64,000 bases of DNA, from assembly GCA_001600415.1 (NCBI GenBank), contig BCJX01000011.1, positions 674,962 through 738,961 on the forward strand, given 5' to 3'. The notes under the pieces were generated by a model that had not been told where the DNA came from, did no database searches, and worked only from the letters and a program-made list of their open reading frames with translations. The position numbers and the translations under genes were made by a program. Of this stretch, positions 10,938 to 22,435 are shown piece after piece (position 1 is the first letter of the stretch; each line of letters opens with the position of its first letter). The DNA is from Pascua guehoae. Lineage: Eukaryota > Basidiomycota > Tremellomycetes > Trichosporonales > Trichosporonaceae.

Positions 10938-12251
10938 TCACTCGTCGTCGTCGTCGTCGGCCTCCTCACGGACGACCTGGTAGATCTTGCGCCGGTTGCT
11001 CTCGACGGCACTCTCCTGCGCAGCCTCCTTGAACATGGCACCGAGCAGGGCCTTGCGGACCGCGCCCGGCGCATCGCGCATCTCCTTGGCGGTGTCCGCC
11101 GAGCATCCGTTGGCAACGTTCTCCAACTCCTCCGATGACGAGTTGAGCGCCGCCAGCAGCGGGGTGTAGACGACGTTCATGAGGCGGTCCCGCACAATTG
11201 GGTTCGGTGTGCGTGCGAGGAGCGAAGTGTGGGGTGCCAAGATCGCCACGAGCGGCGCGGCGGCTTGCGACTCGGCCTCGGGCAGGCCGAGCACCTTGTC
11301 CAGCTCGTCGAGGTAGATGTCTGCCAGATGTGTCGCGAGCGACTGAGGTACACTCCGGTCCTGCCAGCTGGCGGTTAGCGCTCATCGAGGTCACTGGGTT
11401 AGGGGATGAGAGGCCATTTTGAGCCCCAAACGCACCTCATGGGGCCGCTCTTGGCGGACAGAATGGCATTGACGGCTCTTACCGCCTCGTCGCTCCATTC
11501 AGCGCGCGCAAGCAGACGGAACGTTGCGTTCACGTATCGACGGATGAGCATGTAGAACTTGTCCATCCTGGATGTTAGCACCGAAACAAAGCTACAGACC
11601 GGTGTCTAGGCAGCGGAGGAAAGACGCGCAAGAGGGGTACAGCGAACACATACCTCAGCCTGTCGATACCGCTCCACTCGCGCACCATCGCAACCCAGAA
11701 CCCTTCCAAGAATGCGAGCGCGGCGTCGAGACGAGCCGCTGCCTTGTCCGCCTTGGGTACCCTGGGGTTGATCGTCAAGAGTAGGTTGGAGAGCTCGCTA
11801 GCGAGTCCCTGCTGCACAAGAGGCTTGTCCGACATCCAGAAGCCTGAAGTGTTAGTGTCGACGCACTTGTAGTCGGAGGAGCACCACCTATGCAAGCCCA
11901 AACCGGAGCACCAAACCGGCACTATACTCACAGTAGAACAATCCCTTCCACAGCTTGGCCATCTCGCTCTCTGACAGGCGCACATATCCGCTCGATCCCT
12001 CACCCTCTCCATCTTGCAGCTCGCCACCGCGCGAGAGGAACAGCTTGAGATTCTGGATCGCACCGTCACGCACCGCCTTGTCTGTCGAGGTCAGCAAACT
12101 GTCTGAAGCTGGGACGCAGTTGCCAGGCGCGGCACCACGCAAAGGACGTACCTGTGTGCGCAAGCTGCTTGCCGAGAGGCAGTGCCGCCTCTACCTTGAT
12201 CTCCGTACGCGCGTGGGCCTTTCCTTTTCCTTTGCGTGTTGCTGACGGCAT
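10938..12251 (-). CDS. RRP1: RRP1/Nop52, ribosomal RNA processing protein
   Basis: Nucleolar protein required for 27S to 25S rRNA maturation in 60S assembly. Five exons on the minus strand: 12152-12251, 11932-12081, 11654-11843, 11436-11567 and 10938-11367, giving 333 residues with every junction in phase. Family features: a basic N-terminus, then [52 protein letters not shown] and FYMLIRRYVNATFRLL, the usual Nop52 core in order. The C-terminus is acidic (REEADDDDDE). The start ATG is the first in frame and is followed by a Lys/Gly-rich stretch. Divergent from the SNF2 gene with 403 bp between the ATGs; a CACGTG box lies in that interval at 12343-12348. Confidence 0.93.
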
Positions 12252-12654
12252 GGTATTGGTGTGGGTGTTGTGAGCAGAAAGGTCGGCAGATGTTGTGACG
12301 GTGACAAGCTGGGTGGGCCTTCGAAAAGTAACTTTTGAGAGTCACGTGCACGACCTCGGTGGCAACGGCCCGACTAATGGTCGCTCTGCAAATCAGTTTC
12401 AGGCACAATAATGGACTGGACCCTGTGATTAGAAAGAGGTCTTAATGGTGATCTGAAACTAGGCACCACGCAATGTTGGTTTGATGAACGATGGAAGGAC
12501 GGTGGTTGGCAGAGCTCGTAAACGTCATTTCTTCCCTCCTCTGTGTTCTTTCCTCACTTGCCATCGCCATCACTCTCAATCTCAACTTCATTCCCAACAG
12601 AGAACAACTACACTTCCAACATCCTTCAGCAGCGCCCACCGGCCACTGGCAACG
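12252..12654. promoter_or_regulatory. Divergent promoter of RRP1 and the SNF2 fragment gene
   Basis: 403 bp between opposite start codons. CACGTG E-box at 12343-12348. The 12525-12640 part is pyrimidine-rich on the plus strand, like the promoters of other plus-strand genes here, and leads to the ATG at 12655. No reading frame for a SNF2 N-terminal lobe is present in this interval. Confidence 0.6.
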
Positions 12655-15600
12655 ATGGTCGGCTACCGCTCCTCGTCCAACATCCTCATGGAGGTGAGTG
12701 CTCGTTCGACACTCTCCGGCACCGGACCGGCGTCCGCGTCTGCTCACACCACCACAGTTGAAGAAGGTGTGCCAGCACCCATATCTCACCGACCCCGACC
12801 TAGAGGACGACACCCTTCCTGCCGAGGAGCAGCAACGCCTCCTCATTGATGCATCAGGCAAGCTCCTGTTCCTCAAGCAGCTCCTCCCGCGGCTCAAGGA
12901 GCGCGGTCATCGAGTGCTGTTGTTTAGCCAGGTGGGTAAGAGACGGTGTCTGTGTACACGAGGTAGCAGAGTGTTAGAGTGTTGACATCGCAGTACAAAA
13001 TTGCCCTAGACCGAAGTGCGTTATTTCATTAATCATTGTTCACATGCGCGCATGTCCTTGTGCTAACCACAGTCGAGGACTTCATCTATGGCCAAAACTA
13101 TCGCTATCTCCGCCTCGACGGCGATGTGTCGCAGATCAACCGCCAGAAGGACATGGACAAGTTCAACGCCCCCGATTCGGACTACTTCATCTTCCTTCTC
13201 ACCACACGTGCGGGGGGCGTGGGTATCAATCTTGCATCCGCAGATACAGGTGCGTCCGCAGACGAGGGTGGTCACCAGCCTAGTGATGGCGTCGGCGTTG
13301 GCTCTGCTGGTCGTAACTGCGCGGTGCAGCGTGGCCATGCTCCAGGGATGTTCTAACAATACTGTAGTCATCATCCATGACCCCGACTTCAACCCGCACC
13401 AGGATCTGCAGGCCATTTCTCGCGCACAACGCTATGGGCAAACGAAGCGGGTCCTCGTGTTCAAACTCATGATGAAGAACACTGTCGAGGGTAAGTGATA
13501 CAAGCGACCTGTTAGCCGCAGGTGGCTTACTCCACTAGAGCAAATTATAAACAACAGCAAGCGCAAATTGGTGCTCGACCACCTCGTCGTTCAGCAGTTG
13601 AACAAGGAGTCTGATCAAGGCGAGATCGACAACCTCATTTTGCACGGGGCACAGGATATGTACAAGGACGAGGACGAGGACACGGCTGTCCATTGGACAC
13701 CAGACCGTATTAACGATCTCATCGATGGCGCCGAGAGGGAGGCTGAGCTAGCAGCTCTGATTGAACTCAACCGAGACGAAGAAGAGCTGGGCGGCTTCTC
13801 GTTTGCCCGCGTTTGGGAGAGTGGCCAACTCAAGAACGTCGAGAACGATGCCAACGATGACGACAAGGAGGACGCAATCGACGACTTTGACGCAAACGGG
13901 TGGGCTTCCTTTGTCCAGAGTGAGAACCAGCGCGCCGAAGCCCAGCGCATCGCAGAGGAAAAGCTGTCCACCCGTGCGGCACGCCAGGGCGTCCAATATC
14001 GCGTCCCAGACGAGGACGAAATTTTCTCCTCATCGTTAGAGACACCGCGTCACCGACGCGCCAACTCAGGTCCCGAGTTTGTGGCCCCTACCGACTCGGA
14101 ACCCGACTCGGATGACGACGACGGCGTTCCTGTTCGCCTGGATGAGCTGAATTACGAGCAACGTGCGGTCCTTGGGGGGCTTGGTATGGGTAAGCGTCGG
14201 CTCACCCAATACGAGCGAGAGTTGCTGCGGCAGTATCATGCCAAGCAAGCTTCCGCCGCGGGCCAAAGTCAAGGAAGGTCCGCGTCGGTGCCTCCATCAC
14301 CTCCGACAGCTGGCCCAGGCCCCTCAACTCTTGCACACCGCGCAGCGGCAAAGTCTCCTCCCATGAAGTGGCCCTTGCCGTCGCACCCGAATACACCAAC
14401 GACGGCGGGAACCTCAATGGGCAGCGGATCCGGGTCTAACGTACAGCGGACCGTCGCAACAATTCGCGCTTCGTTTGGTCGAGCTCCGCACAAGATCAGC
14501 TCTCCGGCCATCCACGCGGCTAAGATCTCCGCCGCCGAGCAAACCCTCAATGCGCTCTATGACGAGCTCAACCGATTACGTCGTACCCAGGTCCTTGTGA
14601 ACTGGAACCGTGTGGCCAACCCCAAGAACCCAGCCAATGAGCGCAAACGCCTCTATATCACCCTTGCTGAGGCAGTAGCATCGCGAAAACGGAAGGAGAC
14701 ATCAGATTTCCTGAAGCGAGGAAGCATCGATACTGTGTTTTACTACATCGATGCTGGTGTTAAGCTGCGCAACCCGCTCTCGCCGCAGCGGCCCATCACG
14801 GCAGTGACACCAGGAAAGGTGCGGGCCTCACCTTCACCCAAGTCTCTTGCTCGCCCTCTCTCCGTTCCTGCTGGCCTGGCTCTGACTGAGGCGAACACGC
14901 ATTCAGCAACCTCTGCCATTCCCAAGGGCGCCAACGTTTTACCGGCGGCTTCACCTTCCCGCGATGCGACGCCGGAGTCCACTCCGCCGTTCATGACCCC
15001 GCCTGAAATGACACCTTTACCCCTAACACCGCCCAATCTCCCTCAGACGACGACGCCTCCACCTGACACTGGGATCGAGTTGCCCCCGGACTCCCTCGCG
15101 TCAACGACAGAGGTGCGGTGCTATTGGTGCCACGAGGGTCACCACCTGCGAGACTGTCCCCAGCTGGAGCCTCTCGAACAGCTCGAGTCGTACCGCATTC
15201 AACTCGAGCAAAGTGATGCTACGCAAGCAGAAAAGGTACGTCTGCGCTTGAAGCCACCGAAGCTGGAGCCCGCTGACTCTCAGAACAAGGGGCTAGCAGC
15301 CCTGGAGAAGTTGATGCAGGCGGCCACTGAGAGGGACGCGCAGACAGCGAGGGATAAGGAAGCTCAGGCCGCAAAGGATAAGGACGCGCAGGCGAAAGAT
15401 GGGGCCGCGCTGGCCACGGAGGCCCGAGCGGAGGTAACACCCCACAACAAGCGCGCACGCTCTTCAAGCGCAACAGGGTCTGCGTCTTATCAGCCCGCCC
15501 TCGGAACTCCCAGAGCACCTATCGTCATCGACGAGAGCGACGAGGAGACGCCGACAAAGCGGGCACGCCCGAACGGCCCATTGAGACGTCTGTCACGTTC

Positions 15601-16260
15601 AGCGCAGGTGAACGGCGGCGAAGAACACAGCGCCATCACCTTGAACGGTACGGCAGCGCGACCCCAATCCGCAACCAAATCGACCCCAAAGACTTTGCCT
15701 GGGTGCCGCATCTGCGGGGCCACAACAAATCACACCGCTTCAAACTGCCCCGTTGTGCTTGCTGGTCCTGCTAGCATGACCAAGTGAGTCGTCGTCCATT
15801 GTCATGCAATACATGATACAAACTTACCCACAGGGCCATGGAACGTTACGACTCGAGCGATCCAGTCCGAAAGGTACTTTCGACTTTGCTACGAGTTCAG
15901 CAGAACGCCGTCGGCGTCTCAAACGAATGTCCCTATTGTCTGAAGAAGTGCGAGCGCACGGTACGCGAGTGTGTCGAGTCGCGTGGATCTCGCAAGCACC
16001 TGAAACGGCGTATTCGCGAGCTCGAGGGGAAGCGTGCCGAGTTTGAGGCGCTCACGAAACATCTAAGCAGGCGAGGCGATGAAGGGGCTGGCGAGACGAC
16101 TGACAGCGCCACGAAACACGCCCAAGCCTCGAACAACTTTACCAGCGTCTGTACCCGCCTCGACTTTCTCTATGAAGCGTACCTTCAGGTGGGTCTTGCG
16201 ATGTGTATAGAGCAGAGCTGACAGCAGTGGCCGAACCCCAAGGCTTCAAAGTCGAAGTAG
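12655..16260 (+). CDS. SNF2-family remodeller C-terminal half (Mit1/CHD-like) without the first ATPase lobe
   Basis: Eight exons: 12655-12693, 12758-12931, 12994-13015, 13073-13249, 13368-13490, 13539-15783, 15834-16188 and 16228-16260, all in phase, about 1055 residues. The protein opens inside what is normally the end of the SNF2_N lobe ([18 protein letters not shown]) and runs straight into a full helicase-C lobe: [63 protein letters not shown] and [11 protein letters not shown] long tail follows with two zinc-knuckle-like motifs (CYWC...C from residue 706, CRIC...C from 901) and a cysteine cluster from 959 (CPYC...C...C). This resembles fungal Mit1/CHD remodellers of heterochromatin complexes. 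No Walker A/DEAH lobe, PHD or chromodomain exists upstream; RRP1 occupies that space. It could be a split gene, a degrading gene or a new partner protein. Confidence 0.8.
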
Positions 16261-17821
16261 CATCGTCAAAGTAGACTTGACACCATCACGACCAAACACC
16301 ATTGTCTTCCTGTATCATTGAGATCAGCCCTGTTTTTTGAAGAGACGACCGACCCTGTTGGAGAACCCCCAGATCGTGAGACACCATGTCTGTTGTGCAT
16401 AGACCTGTACATATCCATATGTGACGTGTTAATCATGTATCGCGATGATCGTGCGATGTGCGGCGATTGCGGGCTGAGACATGTGATCGTGTGATGTTTG
16501 TGGTAGAGTGAGATGGATGTTCCGGCGTGGCTGGTGGTGACTGCGAGCTACATGTGTGGCAACGCCACTTGCGCCACTGCACCGACCGCCACGCGACGAG
16601 AGAATGGGATTGGTGGTGTTTGAGCGTTGGGTGTGGGTGGCGAGTTTGTCAGCGAATCAGGAATACGTCAGCGGCTGGACTGACGTACTGACAATCGGCA
16701 GTAGCGGCAGAAGCGGCACTTTATCACCGCTATGGAGCGCCGACAGGGAAAGGGGGTAGTGCCAAGACAACTAAATGCCGATTGGTGCGTCTCTTTTGGG
16801 CACCCACCCACAAGGACACAGAGGGACAAAGAGGGACAACGAGGGACGCTGATAGGCCTGATACGACGCAGTTTGGGGCACCCACACGGGGCCTCGGGGT
16901 CACTCGGATCTGATGCCGTTTATACCGTTGTTTGTGCGGCCAGTGCGGCTACCGCTCACTCCGATGCCCGCCCATTGCCCATCTTCGCCACCAACACCCC
17001 CGCCCCCCAGGTGCGCAGGTTTGCCCACATCGTCGAGGTACGGCACGCGCCCGGCGACTACCGGCAAACTCTGCCTGCCATTGGCCATTGGACGACTTGG
17101 ATGCTAGTTTGCCCTGAACCCAGGAACAAGCTTGTCGTTGGTACGCTGGTAGCTTTTAGAGCGACTGGACTGTGCACCCGTGCGTATCTCCACCATTCCG
17201 CCGGTGCGCGGGGAAGGGCCATTACCGCACACCTTGCACCCAATGCCGCCGCCACCAGACCACTTTAGACTCTGTCTGACAGCAAAAAGGAAAAAGGGGC
17301 AGGCGCAGGCGTAGACGACTGACAATCCATCCCATCCCAATCCCATCCATCTGCCGATCCCGTGACCCAACACACATCTTGCAACCGGCACATAACACGT
17401 TTTCCGACGTTCCGACCCATAACGTTGGCGCCACTCACTCTCCACACTCGCACACTACTCTACTCTTGTACACTCACCATCAATCAATCAATCAATCAAT
17501 CAATCAGTACCGTGTCGCCATCCAATCTCACCTACTCGTTATACCTTTCTCACCCCATCGTTATCTCTGGCACCCAACACACAGGCCAGCTCAACCAACC
17601 ACCGATCCGCGATCCCGTCCCGACACCGGCGTCGCTCACCACTTTCTCTTCTCCACAGTTTACAAGTCTAGCCGCAGCTCCTGTGCGTGTCTGAGTTCGC
17701 CACACGCTTCTACAGTCTCTACTGTGCGACGCTGTGCGCGTTTCCTCTTGACCTTTGCCTCTATTTTGCTTTCTCTGCTTCTTCGCCACCAGACGGGAGC
17801 AACACTCGCTGACAGACAAGG
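16261..17821. other. Intergenic upstream of kinase gene
   Basis: About 1.56 kb holding the 3' end of the SNF2-fragment gene and the kinase promoter. It contains short repeats of GGACAAAGAGG type near 16810-16850, a pure (ATCA)7 microsatellite at 17479-17506, and a pyrimidine-rich leader at 17640-17800. The open frame 16732-17268 has no family features. Confidence 0.6.
17479..17506. repeat. (ATCA)7 microsatellite
   Basis: Seven perfect ATCA units about 315 bp upstream of the kinase ATG, in the presumed promoter or 5' UTR. Confidence 0.9.
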
Positions 17822-20632
17822 ATGCTGCAGGCCTCGTCACCCGCTGCGTCGTTTCTGCAGTCGCTGAACACGAACGCACACCCGCGCAGCGCGAGCTTTG
17901 GCGATGAAACGAGTGCATCGGCCGCTACGAACGGGGACGTGCGGCGCACGCGCAGCCTGAGGGGCCGCGACATGGTAGGCTTGTCGAGCTTTGGCGCGGC
18001 GGGCGAGGACCTGGCTGGCGGGGACGGCAGCTCGGTGGCCGACTCGTCGTCGGCCATGGGCTCGCCTCCTCCTCCCACCACGGTGCCTGCTGCCGCTCGC
18101 CACCCGCTGTTTGCACACCATGCACAGCCTCCTGCGCACCCTCCGTGCGGAGCCGGGGGGTATGATGCGGGTGTGTCGGGGTATGCAAACGCACAGGCGG
18201 CGCTCGGTCATGGTGCACCGGGCTTTTCCGCTGCCGCTGCCGCGCTGGGCCACACGTCGCCACCGCTCCACCCGCACGCGCATCGCGCGCTGTCGACGCC
18301 CGCGGGCTCTGGATCAGGGTTCCCCTATGCCAATAACGGGATGCACGAGGAGACGTTTATCGACTCGCCGCCCATGTCGCCCGCAGAGTCGATCAGTTCG
18401 GGCGGAGGCCCGTTTTCTCCAGCGTCTGCCTTTCTGTCCCACTTTTCCGCCTCGGCGCCGTCCAGCCACGCCGGACCCGCGCAGCCCCTCCCGCCGGACG
18501 CTGAGGGTGCGCACGTCAAAGACTACATCTTGGGCAAGTTTCTCGCCCGCGGTGGCTTTTCCACTGTCCGTCTCGCGACCAACACGAAGACGGGCGAGGT
18601 CGTCGCGTGCAAGATTGTCCGCCGCGATGATCTGTCCGACGAGAGCGGGAGTGTGCAGCGCTTCGAGGACGAGCTGCGTGTCTGGCAGTCGCTCCCGAAA
18701 CACCGCTACATTGTGCCCCTCCTCGACATGCACCGCATCCCCGTCGCGACGTTTCTCTTTATGCCCTTCATCCCAGGCGGGAGCCTGTTGGACGCCCTCA
18801 TGCGTGAGGGAGGGAGCGAGGAGACGGCGCGCAAGTACTTTTCCGGTGTTGTCATGGCTGTCGCCGTCCTCCACGAGGGCTTTGAGGGGTTCGAGGGGAA
18901 CATGATGCACGGCGACCTCAAACTGGACAACTTCCTCGTCGACAGCGCCGGAGGGCTCCGCCTCGGCGACTTCGGCATGAGCGAGCGTGTAGAGCCCGTG
19001 CCGCCACCACCACCACCACAGCCAAAGTCACACTTTGGCGCCCACTTGCAGCCGCGCTCGCGCATCTCGTCGGCTCCCACTGGCAGCCCCGGAGGCACAC
19101 GCTCGTCGCGCTCACCCCACCGCGCGCGCCGCGACACGATTGGCGGCTCGGGCGCCGACTGTGAACCTCTCCCCGCTCCCTGCCCCTCTGCATCTCTCCC
19201 GTACGCCTGTCCAGAGCTCCTGTGTGCCCCGCCTTCCCCTCCCTCTCTCGCACAGGACATCTGGGCGATTGGAGTCATTCTCCACGCGCTCCTGACTGGC
19301 CGTCTGCCGTTTGTGGACAGCTTCGACCCGCGCCTCCAGATGAAGATTCTCCGCGGCCAGTGGGACCCCCCCGACGCAGGCTACGAGTGGATCGAGGCAC
19401 TCCGTGGATGTCTCGAGCGCGACGTCCGGCGCCGCTGGGACATTAAGCGGATCCGCCAGTGTGATGCAGTCTCGGGCTGGCGCTCCGTCAAGGCCAAGAG
19501 CAAGACGCGCTCGCGTTCCCGCACCCGTGTTGCCGTCGACCACTCGATCGAGATTGCGCACGAAATCGCCCACACAAAGGGACACCCAGCGCACCACCCT
19601 CTGGGCAACGTCCACTCACACTCACACCACCACCATCACCACTCGATCAGCCGCGACGATGGCGGCTTATCTCCAGCGCATGCCGGGCGCGGCCGCCGCT
19701 CCCGTTCGGGCTTCCGCGGGGGCCGGCCAAACTCGTACCCGTCCCCATCCGACCCCGACTACAGTGGCCACTCGCGCACCCATTCGCAGCACGATGGGTA
19801 TGCGAGCCAGGAGCGGTCGCGCTCGGGCACACGCGGCGACTCGCCAGTCGCGTCCCGTGGCCGCCCCCGGTCCGCCCTCGACCTCGACTTAACGTACGAT
19901 CCACGCGGGCGTGGTTCTGCGAACAGCTCGGCTGGACACTCGCCCGCCGGCTCGCGGTCACGCTCGCGCAGCCGCCCAAACCTCGCCGTGCGCACAGACA
20001 TGCGCGACGTGCCTCACCAGCGCGACATTCACGCCAATGCGCGCGCCGCCACCTCGTCGGGAGCACACGCCGACGCGCTCGTCCCCGACCTCGAAGGGAT
20101 GAACATTACGCGCGGGCGGAGCACACAGCGCAACCACCCATCGCAGTCGGACCGCCGCTCGCCGTCCTCCTCGTCCCTCCTCGTCCCCGACTTTAGCTTT
20201 GTGGGCCACGAAGCCCGCGGGACGAGTCGCAGCCCGAGCGCACCCCGCGGCGGCTTTGGGCGCGGCGACCACTCTACGGGAATGACACCCTCCCACCCCC
20301 ACAATGTCACTTTTACCGAATCCCCTCCGTCGTCCTCGGCACCTACCTCGGGCGCGCACACGCCTGCAGCCACAACAGCCCCAATGGACCGCGACCGCCG
20401 CACGACCCGGTCACGCACACGCCGCGATGGCGTCCAGGTACCGGTACCGGGAAGCGGGCCGCCAACACCCGGCTCGCGCAGCACCAGCCGCCACCGCGGT
20501 AGTCCGGGTGGATGGGAGACGAGGCCCCCCACGCTGGGCATGGAGCTCGATGCTGTCGACGAAGAGGGCAAGGCGAGGAGGGGGCGGAGCCCAGGCAGGC
20601 AGAGGAGTCGGAGTCGTGGGAGGATGCTGTGA
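17822..20632 (+). CDS. Large serine/threonine protein kinase, non-RD type, with RS-like C-terminal tail
   Basis: Single-exon gene of 936 residues. The kinase domain is about residues 234-555: GKFLARGGFSTVRLA Gly loop, VACKIV with K264, catalytic loop HGDLKLDN (H363, D365), DFG at 383-385 and a CPE motif near 463. The HRD arginine is Gly, so the enzyme is a non-RD kinase. The DFG-to-CPE distance is about 80 residues instead of about 25-30, because of a Pro/Ser/Arg-rich insert in the activation segment. The N-terminal 230 residues are disordered, and residues 560-936 are rich in Ser/Arg (SRSRSRTR, RSRSRSRP, RQRSRSRGR) with a run of six His. I cannot name a known orthologue; the domain resembles CAMK-like fungal kinases. 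Substrate unknown. Confidence 0.88.
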   Translation: MLQASSPAASFLQSLNTNAHPRSASFGDETSASAATNGDVRRTRSLRGRDMVGLSSFGAAGEDLAGGDGSSVADSSSAMGSPPPPTTVPAAARHPLFAHHAQPPAHPPCGAGGYDAGVSGYANAQAALGHGAPGFSAAAAALGHTSPPLHPHAHRALSTPAGSGSGFPYANNGMHEETFIDSPPMSPAESISSGGGPFSPASAFLSHFSASAPSSHAGPAQPLPPDAEGAHVKDYILGKFLARGGFSTVRLATNTKTGEVVACKIVRRDDLSDESGSVQRFEDELRVWQSLPKHRYIVPLLDMHRIPVATFLFMPFIPGGSLLDALMREGGSEETARKYFSGVVMAVAVLHEGFEGFEGNMMHGDLKLDNFLVDSAGGLRLGDFGMSERVEPVPPPPPPQPKSHFGAHLQPRSRISSAPTGSPGGTRSSRSPHRARRDTIGGSGADCEPLPAPCPSASLPYACPELLCAPPSPPSLAQDIWAIGVILHALLTGRLPFVDSFDPRLQMKILRGQWDPPDAGYEWIEALRGCLERDVRRRWDIKRIRQCDAVSGWRSVKAKSKTRSRSRTRVAVDHSIEIAHEIAHTKGHPAHHPLGNVHSHSHHHHHHSISRDDGGLSPAHAGRGRRSRSGFRGGRPNSYPSPSDPDYSGHSRTHSQHDGYASQERSRSGTRGDSPVASRGRPRSALDLDLTYDPRGRGSANSSAGHSPAGSRSRSRSRPNLAVRTDMRDVPHQRDIHANARAATSSGAHADALVPDLEGMNITRGRSTQRNHPSQSDRRSPSSSSLLVPDFSFVGHEARGTSRSPSAPRGGFGRGDHSTGMTPSHPHNVTFTESPPSSSAPTSGAHTPAATTAPMDRDRRTTRSRTRRDGVQVPVPGSGPPTPGSRSTSRHRGSPGGWETRPPTLGMELDAVDEEGKARRGRSPGRQRSRSRGRML

Positions 20633-21437
20633 GGGAAGAGACGTGATGCGAGGAGGGGCGAGGGGGGACGTGGCAGTGGTGAACAGGAGAAGAGACAGGA
20701 GTGAGCAGAGTGAGAGAGTGAGCAGAGTGCACGGGTGAGACGAGTACGAGAGGTTGTACAACTGCAAAGGCAGCGCAGATTTCAGCAGGTATCGACTCGT
20801 TGGAATAGGCAACATGATAGGCGAGAAGTTGTGCAATGCATTGAGACGTTATCACTTGCCGGCTACCGGATGCCAAATTGTGAACCTCTGGCTGCCAGAT
20901 GCCAAATAGCGAGTAGCAAGTAGAAGGCTGTGGCGGGCACGGTGCGCCACAACAGGGCAGCCAGAGATAAGGATAACAATGCGGGAATTTTTGGGTTTGG
21001 ACAGATTCTCGAGCTGCGATGTGTAATGATGCGCGCTCTCAGATGCGTTCCCAGCCGGCCCAGCGCCCAGCGACAGGCTCATCACACGAATCCGCCCAGT
21101 TGCCCTCTTGACTGTAGGTAGGAAACCTTTGGGTATATGGATGGCGCGGCGCGGCTTCGTGGTGTTATGAGACTGTGCGTGATCCGTCTGCCGCATGCCG
21201 CCCGGCATGCATGTCACAACTACGGCTGCACCTGGTTGAACATGCACCCTGCTGCAGACCGCACACTGCTAGCCACTTGATTACTGCCACGATCGCACTG
21301 GCCGACAACTGTGGCCGACAACTGCACTGCATGCACCGCCCTCTCTCAATTGCGTTCTCCTGGCTGGGTGGCTGCTCGTGCCTTGGGTCACATGACTGGT
21401 TGCCGGGTGATATTCGATTGGGATAACATCAAAGCAT
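20633..21437. other. Intergenic between kinase and tRNA-Ser
   Basis: About 800 bp with no supportable gene. It begins with GAGCAGAGTGAGAGAGTGAGCAGAGTG-type direct repeats at about 20700-20730 and includes degenerate copies of TGGCTGCCAGATGCC/GCCGGCTACCGGATGCC words at 20858-20905. The rest is unique sequence. Confidence 0.5.
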
Positions 21438-21529
21438 GGCAACGTGGCGGAGTGGTTAACGCGGTTGACTCGAATCATCTGATCGATCAACTTCCTTCGG
21501 GAGCACATGTTCGAATCATGTCGTTGTCG
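21438..21529 (+). tRNA. tRNA-Ser(CGA) with an 11-nt intron
   Basis: Cloverleaf drawn by hand. The acceptor stem GGCAACG pairs with CGTTGTC (one G-T), with discriminator G at 21529. The D arm carries the class II A-box words GGCGGAGTGGTTAACGCGG. The anticodon stem is GTTGA/TCAAC with anticodon CGA at 21471-21473; the 18 nt between the stem halves leave 11 nt after a 7-nt loop, placed as an intron 3' of the anticodon. The short variable arm is TCC/GGA and the T arm is ACATG-TTCGAAT-CATGT. A T-rich run from 21531 serves as Pol III terminator. The GCG/GCGG D-stem pairing is irregular. Confidence 0.88.
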
Positions 21530-22435
21530 GTTTCTTTTTTGTCCCCGGCTGTCAGGTGTGTTATTGTTTGGTTCGTGTCGTGTTGGGTGGACTGGGATGG
21601 ACTACTGCGAGTGGCCTAGACGTAGACGTGCAGTCCCTTAAACCCCGTGTCTGTGTTTGCGAGCTGCACTGTGCGAGTCTCTTGTCCAGTGCCGTCTGAG
21701 CACCTGGAGGGGGATTGCTCTGTAGTTCTGTATCGTCTCACTATACAATCATGATCGCCTCGATGTGGATACTGCGCTGCAAGGTATGTATAGCATCGGA
21801 TGTGTCCAAAGCATTGCACTTCTGTCACGGTATGCCTTTCCGACCTATGGCTTACGGTGGCGACTTGGCTGACCCAAAGAGTGAACAAAATCACTTACTT
21901 CGCCTGAGGCTGAGGCATGCCTCGCCTCGTGTCCTAGGGTGGCAACCGCGCGGCCCTGGCACGCTGTCGTCCGGGCTGTCACCGCAATCTGGTGCTCTAC
22001 TGTAGTATTGGGACCCAGGATGCATGAATACTTGTGCACGCAGATGATGTGTCCTTACGTGACAAGAATACGCTGCATCACCATAGCAATGTGGGGACAC
22101 AAAGTGCCACTTTGCCACCGGTACACTGTAACGCGAGGATCCAGTCACTTGCACACTTGTTTGTCACTTTTTTTCCTTCCTCGTCTTCCTTCCTTTCCTT
22201 CCTTCCTTTGATTGCTCTTTCTTCCTCACTCATCCCAACTTCTTCCTTCCTCGGCTTTCTCCTTTCTTCACCCCTTCCCTTTTCGCTCTCTCTCTCTTCA
22301 TTGCTTCCTCTTCGTACATCACTGCGTCCTATAACTCCACCCCACACTCTCTCTCGACACCCGCGCCTGCTACTTCCCCCCTCCACTCTCATATCCTCAT
22401 CCCCTCATTCCTTCTTGACAGTCTTACCTCGAACA
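21530..22435. other. Intergenic with pyrimidine-rich promoter
   Basis: No gene recognised. The last 290 bp (about 22140-22430) are strongly C+T rich on the plus strand (TTCCTTCC/CTCTCTC words), a typical leader for the following plus-strand gene. Confidence 0.6.

Noticed and set aside
11955..12654. Search for the missing SNF2_N lobe upstream of 12655
   Set aside because: Frames here are either RRP1 shadows or short promoter frames; no Walker A or DEAH-like motif was seen.
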